From the NCBI GenBank assembly GCA_023267515.1, contig JAHFNF010000030.1, positions 1 to 8,273 on the forward strand: 8,273 nt of DNA, in the 5' to 3' direction. Below are positions 1 through 6,759 of this stretch, piece by piece. Within the stretch, counting starts at the first letter, position 1, and each line of letters starts with the position of its first letter. A program made the translations under genes and the position numbers. This stretch comes from Candidatus Nomurabacteria bacterium. Lineage in GTDB: Bacteria; Patescibacteriota; Minisyncoccia; Phycocordibacterales; UBA9973. The notes below the pieces were generated by a model. It worked only from the letters and a program-made list of their open reading frames with translations, had not been told where the DNA came from and searched no databases.

Positions 1-713
1 TGGACGCGACATCAATCCCAGACGAGTTTCGCGGAAAAATTTCAAAAGAAACTAAACGTATTGGCGTACCCAGACATTTATTAACGGGAGAAGGTATTGA
101 TAAGGAACTAATAGAGAATTTTGAAAAATCTTTAAAAAAACTAGAATCTGCCGGTTACGAAATAATTGAAATAGAAATGCCTTACACGAAATATTCTTTG
201 CCTGTGTATTACATAATTATGCCGGCAGAAGTTTCTACCAATCTTTCTCGATTTGATGGAATCAGATATGGATATTCTGCGCCCGGAAAAGATTTAATGG
301 AGGTGTACAAAAATAGTCGAGGGCAGGGATTTGGTAAAGAAACACGTCGCAGAATTCTTCTAGGTTCTTACGTTCTTTCGCACGGATATTATGATGCATA
401 TTATAATAAAGCTAAAAAAATCCGTTCCCTTATCGCTAATGATTTTAATAATGCGTTTAAAAAGGTAGATGTCATTGCTATGCCCACTTCTCCTTTCCCT
501 GCGTTTAAAATAGGGGAGAAGGCGAATGATCCACTTGCTATGTATTTTGCCGATATTTTTACCGTGCCAGCAAACATTGCTGGTGTTCCCGCTATTTCAA
601 TACCCAACAATAAAACGAAGAATCATCTGCCGTTAGATATTCAATTTATTGCTCCTAAATTAGGGGAATCAAGACTCTTTGAAATCGGCAAGAAATTTGA
701 GACAATAAGATAG
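1..713 (+). CDS. gatA: Asp/Glu-tRNA(Asn/Gln) amidotransferase subunit A, C-terminal half (5' end outside window)
   Basis: GatA is the amidase subunit of GatCAB. It releases ammonia from glutamine, which is used to convert Glu-tRNA(Gln) or Asp-tRNA(Asn) to the amidated form in the cytoplasm. The reading frame is open from base 3 and gives 236 residues, about half of the usual 480-490. Visible family blocks are DATSIPDEF at the left edge, PAEVSTNLSRFDGIRYGYS, GFGKETRRRILLGSYVLS followed by a GYYDAYY block, and DIFTVPANIAGVPAISIP near the C-terminus. The amidase Ser-cis-Ser-Lys triad would lie upstream of the window, so activity cannot be judged here. An ATG at 177 is internal and is not the start, because homology continues upstream of it. 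The gene ends in TAG and is followed after 6 bases by the next gene on the same strand, so the two may be co-transcribed. Identification is very secure. Whether gatB or gatC lies nearby is unknown. Confidence 0.96.
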   Translation, partial: DATSIPDEFRGKISKETKRIGVPRHLLTGEGIDKELIENFEKSLKKLESAGYEIIEIEMPYTKYSLPVYYIIMPAEVSTNLSRFDGIRYGYSAPGKDLMEVYKNSRGQGFGKETRRRILLGSYVLSHGYYDAYYNKAKKIRSLIANDFNNAFKKVDVIAMPTSPFPAFKIGEKANDPLAMYFADIFTVPANIAGVPAISIPNNKTKNHLPLDIQFIAPKLGESRLFEIGKKFETIR

Positions 714-719
714 AAATAT

Positions 720-1373
720 ATGGATATCTCGCAATCACTCAATATAAATACTGCTCCCGATAATCAGCTTTTTAACCCCACCTTCTTAAATTTGGAGTAT
801 GTGTTTAATGAAATTCTAAAATTTTTTCGCGCCGTTGGCGATACTTTTACCAGCAGCGCTTCCTCCGGCACCAGCGCTGGAATGATATATCACACTATCC
901 TTACTATTCTTGCTCTGTTTTTTATCGTGATGATTGCCTATTGTTCAGTCCGGATGTTTGAAATAAGGGAAAGGGAAAAAGAACATTTAGAGCATGAAAT
1001 TGAAGAATATGCTGAGCACCAAGCAAAGAAAGCAAAAGCGGCTGGCCCTGGTCCGATCATCAATGATCGCTGGGAAAATGTCTTAAATTATCTTAAATCT
1101 GAAAATCCAAGTGACTGGAAGGTGGCGGTAATTGAAGCGGACGCAATGCTTGAAGATTTGACCGATACATTGGAGTTTGAGGGAGAAAACTTGGGGGAAA
1201 GGCTGAAATTTGCCAGTAAAGAAAAATTTAAAACTCTGGATGAAGCGTGGGAGGCTCATTTGATAAGGAATCGCATAGCCCACGAAGGGTTAAAGTTTGA
1301 TTTGACTTTGCGTGAGGCGCAAAGAGCAGTGGCCCTTTATGAGAGAGTGTTTCAAGAATTTGGGCACATATGA
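720..1373 (+). CDS. Unrecognised single-pass membrane protein with cytoplasmic helical, HEPN-like domain
   Basis: This 217-residue protein is not one I recognise by name. Residues 1-55 are polar and rich in Ser/Thr/Gly near 43-53. Residues about 57-77 form one strong hydrophobic segment. A highly charged stretch with coiled-coil character (about 80-105) and an Ala/Gly/Pro linker (106-112) follow. Residues 113-217 form a helical domain. Positive charge just after the membrane segment (R79, R83, R85) suggests the C-terminal part is cytoplasmic. Within that domain, RNRIAHEG at 183-190 fits the R-N-x3-H (R-x4-H) signature of HEPN-fold proteins, many of which are RNases. This is a motif resemblance only. 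The start ATG has no Shine-Dalgarno sequence but lies 6 bases after gatA. The gene ends (TGA) 12 bases before the convergent tRNA. Coding status is well supported by length, composition and domain layout; function is unknown. Confidence 0.85.
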   Translation: MDISQSLNINTAPDNQLFNPTFLNLEYVFNEILKFFRAVGDTFTSSASSGTSAGMIYHTILTILALFFIVMIAYCSVRMFEIREREKEHLEHEIEEYAEHQAKKAKAAGPGPIINDRWENVLNYLKSENPSDWKVAVIEADAMLEDLTDTLEFEGENLGERLKFASKEKFKTLDEAWEAHLIRNRIAHEGLKFDLTLREAQRAVALYERVFQEFGHI

Positions 1374-1385
1374 CAATATTTTTTC

Positions 1386-1459
1386 TGGTTGCGGGGCCAG
1401 GAATCGAACCTGGGTCTTAAGGTTATGAGCCTTACGAGATGCCTCTTCTCTACCCCGCT
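1386..1459 (-). tRNA. tRNA-Met (CAU), probably initiator tRNA-fMet
   Basis: Read on the minus strand, a complete 74-nt cloverleaf is present with encoded CCA (plus-strand TGG at 1386-1388). The acceptor stem is AGCGGGG/CCCCGCA, the D stem GAGA/TCTC with a 7-nt loop, and the anticodon loop CTCATAA (anticodon CAU). The variable loop is AGAC, the T stem CCAGG/CCTGG and the T loop TTCGATT. Base 1 is A and base 72 is A, so the first acceptor position cannot form a Watson-Crick pair. Pair 11-24 is A-U. Both are marks of bacterial initiator tRNAs and argue against elongator Met or tRNA-Ile(k2C). The usual three G-C pairs at 29-31/39-41 are reduced to two, because 29-41 is A-U. The gene is convergent with the preceding membrane-protein gene, with 12 bases between them. 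Confidence 0.95.
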
Positions 1460-1464
1460 ATGTT

Positions 1465-1470
1465 ATTATA
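1465..1470 (-). promoter_or_regulatory. Putative -10 box of the tRNA gene
   Basis: On the minus strand a perfect TATAAT ends 5 bases before the first base of the tRNA. With standard -10 geometry the transcript would begin within about a base or two of mature tRNA position 1, leaving little or no 5' leader. No good -35 hexamer is seen at 16-18 bp spacing. An alternative TATATT at 1471-1476 would give a leader of about 5 nt. This is a positional and consensus call only. Confidence 0.5.
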
Positions 1471-1480
1471 AATATACAAC

Positions 1481-1493
1481 ATGATAGTATCAT
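1481..1493. repeat. Short palindrome ATGATA-G-TATCAT
   Basis: A perfect 13-nt dyad with a single central base lies between the tRNA gene and its decayed copy, where the -35 region of the tRNA promoter would be. The loop is too short for an RNA hairpin, so if functional it would act as a DNA site. It could also be chance in AT-rich DNA. Confidence 0.3.
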
Positions 1494-1499
1494 AGGCTC

Positions 1500-1513
1500 A
1501 TAACCAAGGTTAT
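1500..1513. repeat. Short palindrome ATAACC-AA-GGTTAT at the junction of tRNA fragments
   Basis: Six-base arms around two A residues sit exactly where the sense-oriented anticodon fragment meets the antisense decayed tRNA copy. The dyad arises because the two fragments share ATAACC in opposite orientations, so it reads as the junction of a head-to-head rearrangement. Confidence 0.5.
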
Positions 1514-1559
1514 TCGCGCTATTAGTCCTTTCGGAGATGCCTTTCTACTATCCCGCTAT
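1506..1559 (-). pseudogene. Degenerate partial copy of the adjacent tRNA-fMet (5' half)
   Basis: About 98 bases upstream of the tRNA 5' end, the minus strand again reads like the start of the same tRNA: AGCGGGATAGTAGAAAGGCATCTC against AGCGGGGTAGAGAAGAGGCATCTC in the intact gene. After a diverged spacer, ATAACCTT (plus-strand AAGGTTAT at 1506-1513) matches the anticodon-loop 3' side of the intact gene. The D stem no longer pairs, the CAU loop is lost, and no T arm or 3' acceptor strand follows, so it cannot fold as a tRNA. It is best read as a decayed partial duplication. The homology limits are approximate. Confidence 0.6.
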
Positions 1560-1574
1560 AATAAGCACTATAAT
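1557..1574 (+). promoter_or_regulatory. Putative promoter -10 elements for the msrB operon
   Basis: Two perfect TATAAT hexamers lie on the plus strand at 1557-1562 and 1569-1574. From the second, transcription would start near 1581, leaving a leader of about 23 nt before the msrB ATG. No convincing -35 box is visible at 16-18 bp. The first hexamer overlaps the 5' edge of the decayed tRNA copy, and the region is AT-rich, so this is a moderate-confidence call. Confidence 0.4.
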
Positions 1575-1603
1575 ACATTTTTTAATGAAAAATCGCAAAT
1601 AAT

Positions 1604-1996
1604 ATGGATAAAATAAACAAAACAGAAGAAGAGTGGAAAAAAGAATTAAGTCCAGATGAGTACAGGATTTTAAGGCAGAAAGGGACAGAAATTCCATTCT
1701 CGGGCGAGTATGATAAGACATTTGAGTCTGGGATGTATAAATGCGCCGCGTGCGGAGCAGAACTTTTTGATTCAACGCACAAATATGACTCTGGCTGCGG
1801 CTGGCCGGCTTTTGATGAAGCAATACCTGGGACAGTGGAATTTCACGAAGACAACACTCTCGGTATGAGCCGAGTTGAAATCACTTGTGCTAAATGTGGT
1901 GGGCACTTAGGCCACGTCTTTCCCGATGGTCCTAAAAATACTACTGGTAAAAGATTTTGCGTAAACTCCCGCTCTCTCAAATTTAAGAAATCGTGA
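1604..1996 (+). CDS. msrB: Peptide methionine-R-sulfoxide reductase MsrB
   Basis: MsrB reduces the R epimer of methionine sulfoxide in oxidised proteins back to methionine in the cytosol, normally recycled by thioredoxin. The 130-residue length is typical for a stand-alone MsrB. The four zinc ligands are present as CAAC (C47, C50) and CAKC (C95, C98). The active site [13 protein letters not shown] supplies the catalytic C119. GGHLGHVF (99-106) and SGCGWPAF (63-70) are standard substrate-pocket blocks, and C65 lies in the position often used as the resolving cysteine. The ATG at 1604 follows an AT-rich leader without a Shine-Dalgarno sequence. The stop TGA overlaps the truB start (GTGA), so the two genes are translationally coupled and this is the first gene of a four-gene plus-strand cluster. 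No MsrA is fused or adjacent. All catalytic and metal residues are intact. Confidence 0.96.
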   Translation: MDKINKTEEEWKKELSPDEYRILRQKGTEIPFSGEYDKTFESGMYKCAACGAELFDSTHKYDSGCGWPAFDEAIPGTVEFHEDNTLGMSRVEITCAKCGGHLGHVFPDGPKNTTGKRFCVNSRSLKFKKS

Positions 1997-2748
1997 AAAA
2001 AGTAATTCTCCTAAATAAAAAAGAAGGGGAGACACCGCTTGAAGCGCTGGAGCATTTTCGCAATAAAAACCGTGAATATAAAAATTTGCCGATGACCTAT
2101 GCCGGTCGGCTTGATCCGATGGCATCTGGCCTTCTCCTAATATTGGCAGGGGAAGAGTGTAAGAAAAAAGAAAAATACTTAAAACTTTCAAAAGAATATG
2201 AATTTGAAGTTTTATTCGGTTTTGCCACGGATACGTATGACATTTTAGGCAAAGTACAATATTCTCACATTCTCAAGAATGTTGGAATGAAGGAGTTGGA
2301 GAAAAAAATTAAGTTAAATTTAAAATATTTTTCGGGGAAATTCATGCAAAAATACCCAGCATACTCGTCAAAAACCGTGAGAGGCAGACCGATGTTTGCC
2401 TATGCGAGGAGAGGGGAGGAAGTGGAAATTCCAGAGCGACAGGTTACAGTATCAAAATTAGAATTTTTAAAATTGAGATCAATAAGTAATAAAAAACTCT
2501 GGCAAAACATTGAAAGAAGAGTAGGAAAAGTAAAAGGCGATTTCAGGCAGAAAGAAATCTTAAAAATCTGGCGCAAAGAGCTTCAAGGGAAAGATGTTGG
2601 TTATTTGATAGCAAGCTTTAAAATAAAATGTAGCAGTGGCACCTATGTGCGTCGTATTGCCAATTCACTAGGTGAGAAAGCAGGCATTTCCACTTTGGCG
2701 TATTCCATAAAAAGGAAGAAAATAGGCAAGTTTACCATTGTGGAGTAA
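1993..2748 (+). CDS. truB: tRNA pseudouridine(55) synthase TruB, short form without PUA domain
   Basis: TruB isomerises U55 in the T loop of tRNAs to pseudouridine. The protein has 251 residues. The catalytic block is [14 protein letters not shown], with the nucleophilic aspartate at D41. [19 protein letters not shown] (69-86) matches the family strand containing the conserved tyrosine. [18 protein letters not shown] (122-139) corresponds to the usual PxYSA-K-x-G-x-R-AYxxAR block. [15 protein letters not shown] (213-227) is the GTYxR motif with R220. The N-terminus is less canonical than usual (LNKKEGETP in place of LDKPxGxTS). About 40 residues (162-203) form a basic, poorly conserved insertion. 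The protein ends at the catalytic domain, so the PUA domain of longer TruB proteins is missing. The start is GTG at 1993, overlapping the msrB stop by 4 nt. The nearby tRNA keeps TTC at the start of its T loop, so it is a possible substrate. Confidence 0.93.
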   Translation: MKKVILLNKKEGETPLEALEHFRNKNREYKNLPMTYAGRLDPMASGLLLILAGEECKKKEKYLKLSKEYEFEVLFGFATDTYDILGKVQYSHILKNVGMKELEKKIKLNLKYFSGKFMQKYPAYSSKTVRGRPMFAYARRGEEVEIPERQVTVSKLEFLKLRSISNKKLWQNIERRVGKVKGDFRQKEILKIWRKELQGKDVGYLIASFKIKCSSGTYVRRIANSLGEKAGISTLAYSIKRKKIGKFTIVE

Positions 2749-2757
2749 AATAAAGGG

Positions 2758-3681
2758 ATGATATTTTCGGCTTTGGTCACCATTATTGGTCTCTCGCTTT
2801 TTGAGACGGTTTCATCCGTTGATAATGCCATTATTAATGCCGAAGTGCTTTCTACCATGGGTAAAAGGGCGAAGCGATGGTTTCTACTATGGGGGATGAT
2901 TATCGCGGTATTTTTAGTCCGTGGGCTCTTGCCCTGGGCGATAGTCTGGGCTTTTAATCCGAGCTTAGGGCCGATACAAGCATTTTCGGCCGCTTGGTCG
3001 TCTGACCCGGCTGTGCATGCATCTATTGAAAAATCCGCGCCGATACTCCTCATTGCCGGCGGGGTATTTCTTTTATTTTTATTTTTACATTGGCTCTTCT
3101 TGGAAGATAAAAGATTTGGTCTTCCGAGGACGGAGAAGTTTTTTATGAGTCAAGGGGTATGGTTTTATGCGGTTGTTTCAATTTTGCTGGCATCAATTAC
3201 TTGGTTTGCTTTAAAGCAAAATGTTTTAATGGGCTTTGGCGCAGTAGTCGGCTCCACTTTATTTTTCATTACGCACGGATTTAAACAAAATGCCGAGGCG
3301 GAGGAACAAAAATTAAAAGGTAGTATAAGATCGGACCTATCTAAACTTTTCTTTTTGGAAATTATAGATGCTACTTTTTCATTAGATAGCGTGCTCGGCT
3401 CTTTTGCTTTTACCTTATCTGTGCCACTCATACTCATCGGCAATGGCCTAGGGGCAGTATTGGTGCGGCAGCTGACAGTAGGCAATATTGAGCGTATTAA
3501 AAAATATGTGTATTTAAAAAATGGCGCGATGTATTCTATCCTTGCTCTTGGTATTGTGATGGTAATGCAAAGTTTTGGGCATCATATTCCAGAATATATT
3601 TCGCCGGTTTTAACGGTAGCCATAATTTTATTCTTCTTCTTTAAATCAAAAATCGCTTTAAAAAATTCACAAAAAATATGA
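2758..3681 (+). CDS. DUF475/TerC-like polytopic membrane protein
   Basis: This 307-residue integral membrane protein has about eight hydrophobic segments, roughly at 1-15, 42-66, 94-113, 134-150, 155-172, 200-225, 256-271 and 278-296. Two related acidic motifs lie in membrane segments: ETVSSVDNAIINAEVLS (16-32, with D22 and N23) and EIIDATFSLDSVLGSFAF (201-218, with D204 and D210). This paired DN/DS pattern is characteristic of the DUF475 branch of the TerC family. Some TerC proteins are linked to manganese export or tellurite resistance; the substrate here is not known and the metal role is inference. The ATG at 2758 is 9 bases after truB, with AAAGGG directly against the start, too close for an ordinary ribosome-binding site. 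The end overlaps the helicase start by 4 nt (ATGA), indicating translational coupling. Confidence 0.9.
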   Translation: MIFSALVTIIGLSLFETVSSVDNAIINAEVLSTMGKRAKRWFLLWGMIIAVFLVRGLLPWAIVWAFNPSLGPIQAFSAAWSSDPAVHASIEKSAPILLIAGGVFLLFLFLHWLFLEDKRFGLPRTEKFFMSQGVWFYAVVSILLASITWFALKQNVLMGFGAVVGSTLFFITHGFKQNAEAEEQKLKGSIRSDLSKLFFLEIIDATFSLDSVLGSFAFTLSVPLILIGNGLGAVLVRQLTVGNIERIKKYVYLKNGAMYSILALGIVMVMQSFGHHIPEYISPVLTVAIILFFFFKSKIALKNSQKI

Positions 3682-6650
3682 GTGAGCAAGATTTTAAAAG
3701 TGAATATAAAAATCTAAACCCCGCTCAACGTGAAGCTGTAGAAGCAATAGACGGCCCAGTGATGGTGGTGGCGGGGCCGGGCACAGGCAAGACCCAGATC
3801 TTGGCGCTACGCATTGCAAATATTTTGACAAAGACCGACACCAAAGCTGATAGTATAATTTGCCTTACCTTTACCAATTCTGCTGTGAAAGCGATGCGTG
3901 AGCGTTTACGCAAATATATAGGCGCGGAGTCTTCCAAGGTTCACATTTCCACTTTTCACAGTTTTGGTATGGATATGGTGGAAAAATACTTTCCGGTATT
4001 AGGGCTATCTCAAATGCCAAAAATTATGGATGAAAAAGACTCTATTGCCATCTGTGACCAGATTTTACATAGAAATGAATGGGAATATATTCGTCCGCGT
4101 TCTGACCCATCCCGACATTTTAAGGACTTGAAGGATATGATTTCTCTTTTAAAACGGGAGAGGGTAAAACCGGAAGAATTTACCATTTTAATAAAAAAGG
4201 ATATAGAGAGCTTGGAAAATGACCCGGAAAGCTTGTCTTCCCGCGGCCCAACAAAAGGAGAGCTGAAAAAAGATGTGCAGAAAAAGATGGAAGGATTGAA
4301 TCGCACCCTTGAAGCGGTAAAGTTTTATTCTCTTTACGAAGACACAAAAAAAGAGAAAGGGCTTTTTGATTATGATGATGTATTGGAAAACTTGGTGAAA
4401 GTAGTTGAGGAATCAGAAGAGGCTTCTCTTTTCATCAAAGAGCAGTATCAATATGTCTTGATAGATGAGCATCAGGATTCCAGTGGTGTGCAAAATGAGT
4501 TTTTAGAGGCTGTTTGGCAAGGAGAGGAAAAGCCCAATATTTTTGTAGTCGGGGATGACCGGCAGCTTATCTATGGCTTTGGTGGCGCCTCATTAGAATA
4601 TTTTGATAATTTCAGGCATAAGTTTGGCAAAGCAAAACTTATCACTTTATTTGAAAATTATCGCTCCACGCAGAATATTTTAGACACTGCCCATCTGCTT
4701 TTACAAAGTTCCCTCACAAAAGAAAAACTTAAAAGCAATCATAAGGAGAATCACCCTCTTCGTCTGATAGAAGGCAATTTCCAACGGGATGAGATTATCG
4801 TTTGCGGGCTTGAAATAAAACAAAAGATACAAGATGGGATGGATCCAGAAGAGATTGCGATTCTCGTGCCAAAAAATAGGTATGTACGGAGTACGCTGGC
4901 AATATTGCGGGATATGGGAATACCTGTCGCTTCCGGTGAAAAATTAAATTTCTTTGACTCCGTTGAGGCCCAGGCGTTTCTCCGAGTCTTAAAGATAATA
5001 GCGCACCCAGAGGACGGGGTCCCGATTGCCGAATCTTTTTTTGATATTTTTTCACAAATACCTCCGATAAAGGCGCACAAATTTATTAAAGATCACAGTA
5101 TGCGTCAGTTTTCTCTGTTGAGCGTATTAGAAGAAGAAAATCAGGCGCTTTTTCAAGATCCAGTAAAAAATTGGGTGAATAAATTAAAGTCTTGGCTAGA
5201 CCAGAGCGCAGGGCTGAGCATTTACTCGCTTATTCAAAATATCGGCTCGGAGTTCTTGCTTGATACTGCCAAAAATCACGAAGAGTTGGTAATCCGAGTG
5301 GAAGTGATTCGCACCTTATTACACTTATCGCTCTCAGATATGGAGAAGAACTCAAAGTCTAATCTCAAAGACTTTTTAGCTTTTATGGATAGGCTGGAAT
5401 CTTACAACGAGCATATCCCGCTGGCTGTATTTTCGGCTGACCAAGGCGTAAAGGTTCTTACTTTACACGGGTCAAAGGGTTTGGAATTTGATTATGTTTG
5501 GATTGCCCATATGGATGAGAAATCTCTCGCTGGCAGAAAACATCGCGGTTTTACATTGCCAGAAGTGTTAGAAGAAAAAGCAGAGAAAAAAGACGAGGAG
5601 GTCTTGAAACGGGAGCTATATGTCGCTATTACCCGAGCCAAGAGGTTTTGCACCATCTCTTACGCGCATAACTCTTATACAGGTGGGGAGTTGGAACCGG
5701 CTCATATTATCGCTGATATAGAGGGTAGTTTTGAAAAGCAAAATGCTCCGGAGACAGAAAAAGTAATCCTCTCGCACGACCCAAAAGCTTATATTGAGAA
5801 AACAAAAAACAAAGTGAAAAATGTTTCACTTACTGATCTAAAAAAATTAGTCGCAAAGGACTTTGAAGATAGAAAGGTTTCAGTATCCCTCCTCAATAAT
5901 TTTTTTGAATGTCCTTGGAAGTGGTATTTCCGCAGTTTATTACAACTTCCCGAGCCGCAAACAGAGAGTTTGGAATTTGGAAATATCGTTCACGGCTCTA
6001 TCGATGCAGTTTTAAAATTAAAGACAGCGCCAATAGAAAATGAAATAAAAAAGGTAATCTGGGGGCAAGTATTAAAAACTGGATTTGGGAGTGAAGAAAA
6101 GCAAAAAGAGCTCGCCCGAGAAGCTTTTGTCATAGTTTCAAAATGGGTAGAAAGTCGCTTGCCGGAGATTGCGGAGAATAATGAAAACGAACAATCCATT
6201 TCCATCAGTGACTCCCGTTTTCCACATTTAAACATTTACGGTAAGGTTGACCTAATTGAAATACTTGATAAAAAAGATGTGCAGGTGACAGATTTTAAAA
6301 CTGGAAGTCCGCGTAAAAAGTCTGAAATTGAAAAGGTGGATGAGGAAGGCAGAATGAGTGATTATCTGCGCCAGCTCGCAATGTATTCGTATTTATTGAG
6401 TGAGAGCCCTAAATGGAAAAAGAATGTGACTGAGTCCAAGCTTGAATTTGTGCAAGCTAAAAATCAAACAGAGTATTTTTACAAAACTTTTATTGATAGA
6501 GAGCACATAGACTTACTCGTGAGAGATATCACTGATTATGACAAGTTTATTAAAAGTGGCGAGTGGACAGATAGGCCCTGCCACTATAAATCTTTTGGAA
6601 AGGCCGAGGCCGTGTGTGAATATTGTAAACGATCGGAGATTTATAAGTAA
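3678..6650 (+). CDS. UvrD/PcrA-like SF1A helicase fused to C-terminal PD-(D/E)XK nuclease with putative Fe-S cysteines
   Basis: The protein has 990 residues. The helicase core shows all SF1A motifs in order: Q motif LNPAQREAV (13-21), Walker A AGPGTGKT (32-39, K38), TFTNSAVKAMRERL (64-77), STFHSFG (91-97), motif II LIDEHQDSSG (261-270), VGDDRQLIYGFGGA (291-304), FENYRST (325-331), LTLHGSKGLEFDYVW (594-608) and YVAITRAKR (648-656). Residues about 733-990 form a RecB/AddB-type nuclease: H772, D858, D872 and K874 in TDFKTG, then Q899 and Y903. C745 before the nuclease core plus C968, C980 and C983 at the end match the arrangement of a 4Fe-4S clasp known from AddB-type and Cas4 nucleases; cluster binding is inferred. 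Likely role: ATP-driven unwinding and resection in double-strand break repair, doing in one chain what AddAB or RecBCD does with several. Motif II has His (DEHQD) where Phe or Tyr is usual. It starts ATGA-coupled to the preceding gene and is the last of the cluster. Confidence 0.93.
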   Translation: MSEQDFKSEYKNLNPAQREAVEAIDGPVMVVAGPGTGKTQILALRIANILTKTDTKADSIICLTFTNSAVKAMRERLRKYIGAESSKVHISTFHSFGMDMVEKYFPVLGLSQMPKIMDEKDSIAICDQILHRNEWEYIRPRSDPSRHFKDLKDMISLLKRERVKPEEFTILIKKDIESLENDPESLSSRGPTKGELKKDVQKKMEGLNRTLEAVKFYSLYEDTKKEKGLFDYDDVLENLVKVVEESEEASLFIKEQYQYVLIDEHQDSSGVQNEFLEAVWQGEEKPNIFVVGDDRQLIYGFGGASLEYFDNFRHKFGKAKLITLFENYRSTQNILDTAHLLLQSSLTKEKLKSNHKENHPLRLIEGNFQRDEIIVCGLEIKQKIQDGMDPEEIAILVPKNRYVRSTLAILRDMGIPVASGEKLNFFDSVEAQAFLRVLKIIAHPEDGVPIAESFFDIFSQIPPIKAHKFIKDHSMRQFSLLSVLEEENQALFQDPVKNWVNKLKSWLDQSAGLSIYSLIQNIGSEFLLDTAKNHEELVIRVEVIRTLLHLSLSDMEKNSKSNLKDFLAFMDRLESYNEHIPLAVFSADQGVKVLTLHGSKGLEFDYVWIAHMDEKSLAGRKHRGFTLPEVLEEKAEKKDEEVLKRELYVAITRAKRFCTISYAHNSYTGGELEPAHIIADIEGSFEKQNAPETEKVILSHDPKAYIEKTKNKVKNVSLTDLKKLVAKDFEDRKVSVSLLNNFFECPWKWYFRSLLQLPEPQTESLEFGNIVHGSIDAVLKLKTAPIENEIKKVIWGQVLKTGFGSEEKQKELAREAFVIVSKWVESRLPEIAENNENEQSISISDSRFPHLNIYGKVDLIEILDKKDVQVTDFKTGSPRKKSEIEKVDEEGRMSDYLRQLAMYSYLLSESPKWKKNVTESKLEFVQAKNQTEYFYKTFIDREHIDLLVRDITDYDKFIKSGEWTDRPCHYKSFGKAEAVCEYCKRSEIYK

Positions 6651-6651
6651 A

Positions 6652-6753
6652 CTAAAACAAGACTCTCGGCCCGTTGTCCAGCCAGCCCAAATAAAGGCCT
6701 AAAATCGCAAAAAGTATGGCGAGAATGATTAAAATCTGTTTGGTTTTTCCCAT
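6652..6753 (-). CDS. Putative 33-residue single-pass membrane peptide, leaderless
   Basis: On the minus strand an ATG at 6753 opens 33 codons ending in TAG at 6652, one base past the stop of the convergent helicase gene. The product begins MGKTKQ, continues with a hydrophobic helix over about residues 7-24 (ILIILAILFAILGLYLGW), and ends with a short polar tail, LDNGPRVLF. The positive N-terminus before the helix suggests the N-terminus lies inside. Directly upstream on the same strand is TGCTACAAT (6760-6768), an extended -10 promoter element whose expected start point is the A of the ATG, so the message would be leaderless. The frame fills nearly all of the space between the helicase stop and the promoters. 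I recognise no family, and the frame is short enough to be chance. The combination of promoter, helix and fit supports a real gene at moderate confidence. Confidence 0.5.
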   Translation of the reverse strand: MGKTKQILIILAILFAILGLYLGWLDNGPRVLF

Positions 6754-6759
6754 TTTTAT

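Larger units (their letters stand above)
1421..1505. repeat. 12-bp perfect inverted repeat of the tRNA anticodon arm
   Basis: GGTTATGAGCCT at 1421-1432, which is the anticodon arm of the minus-strand tRNA, recurs as its exact reverse complement AGGCTCATAACC at 1494-1505. The arms are 61 bases apart. The second arm therefore carries the anticodon region in sense orientation on the plus strand, opposite to both the tRNA gene and its decayed copy. Confidence 0.75.

Noticed and set aside
177..179. ATG at 177 as the start of a short amidase-like gene
   Set aside because: The frame is open to the window edge, and GatA-like sequence (DATSIPDEF onward) continues upstream, so it is an internal methionine.
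1374..1385. T-run as a rho-independent terminator after the membrane-protein gene
   Set aside because: There is a run of T on the plus strand but no GC-rich stem precedes it. The tRNA that follows lies on the other strand.
1386..1559. Integrase attachment site (attL/attR) at the tRNA
   Set aside because: The repeated part is the 5' half and anticodon arm, not the 3' end. No integrase gene is present and the interval between copies is under 100 bases.
1461..1560. A second functional tRNA upstream of tRNA-fMet on the minus strand
   Set aside because: Only the 5' acceptor strand and D-arm region resemble a tRNA. The D stem does not pair, the CAU loop is gone, and no T arm or matching 3' acceptor strand follows.
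1548..1823. Antisense open frame of 91 codons opposite msrB
   Set aside because: It lies mostly across the secure msrB gene, has low-complexity Leu/Phe/Ser content, and has no domain or promoter fit. It is a shadow frame.
4751..5080. Antisense open frames opposite the helicase gene
   Set aside because: They are fully inside a gene with intact motifs, and their compositions are typical of reverse-complement shadows. The same applies to antisense frames at 401-610, 2643-3053, 4010-4306, 6960-7340 and 7103-7456.
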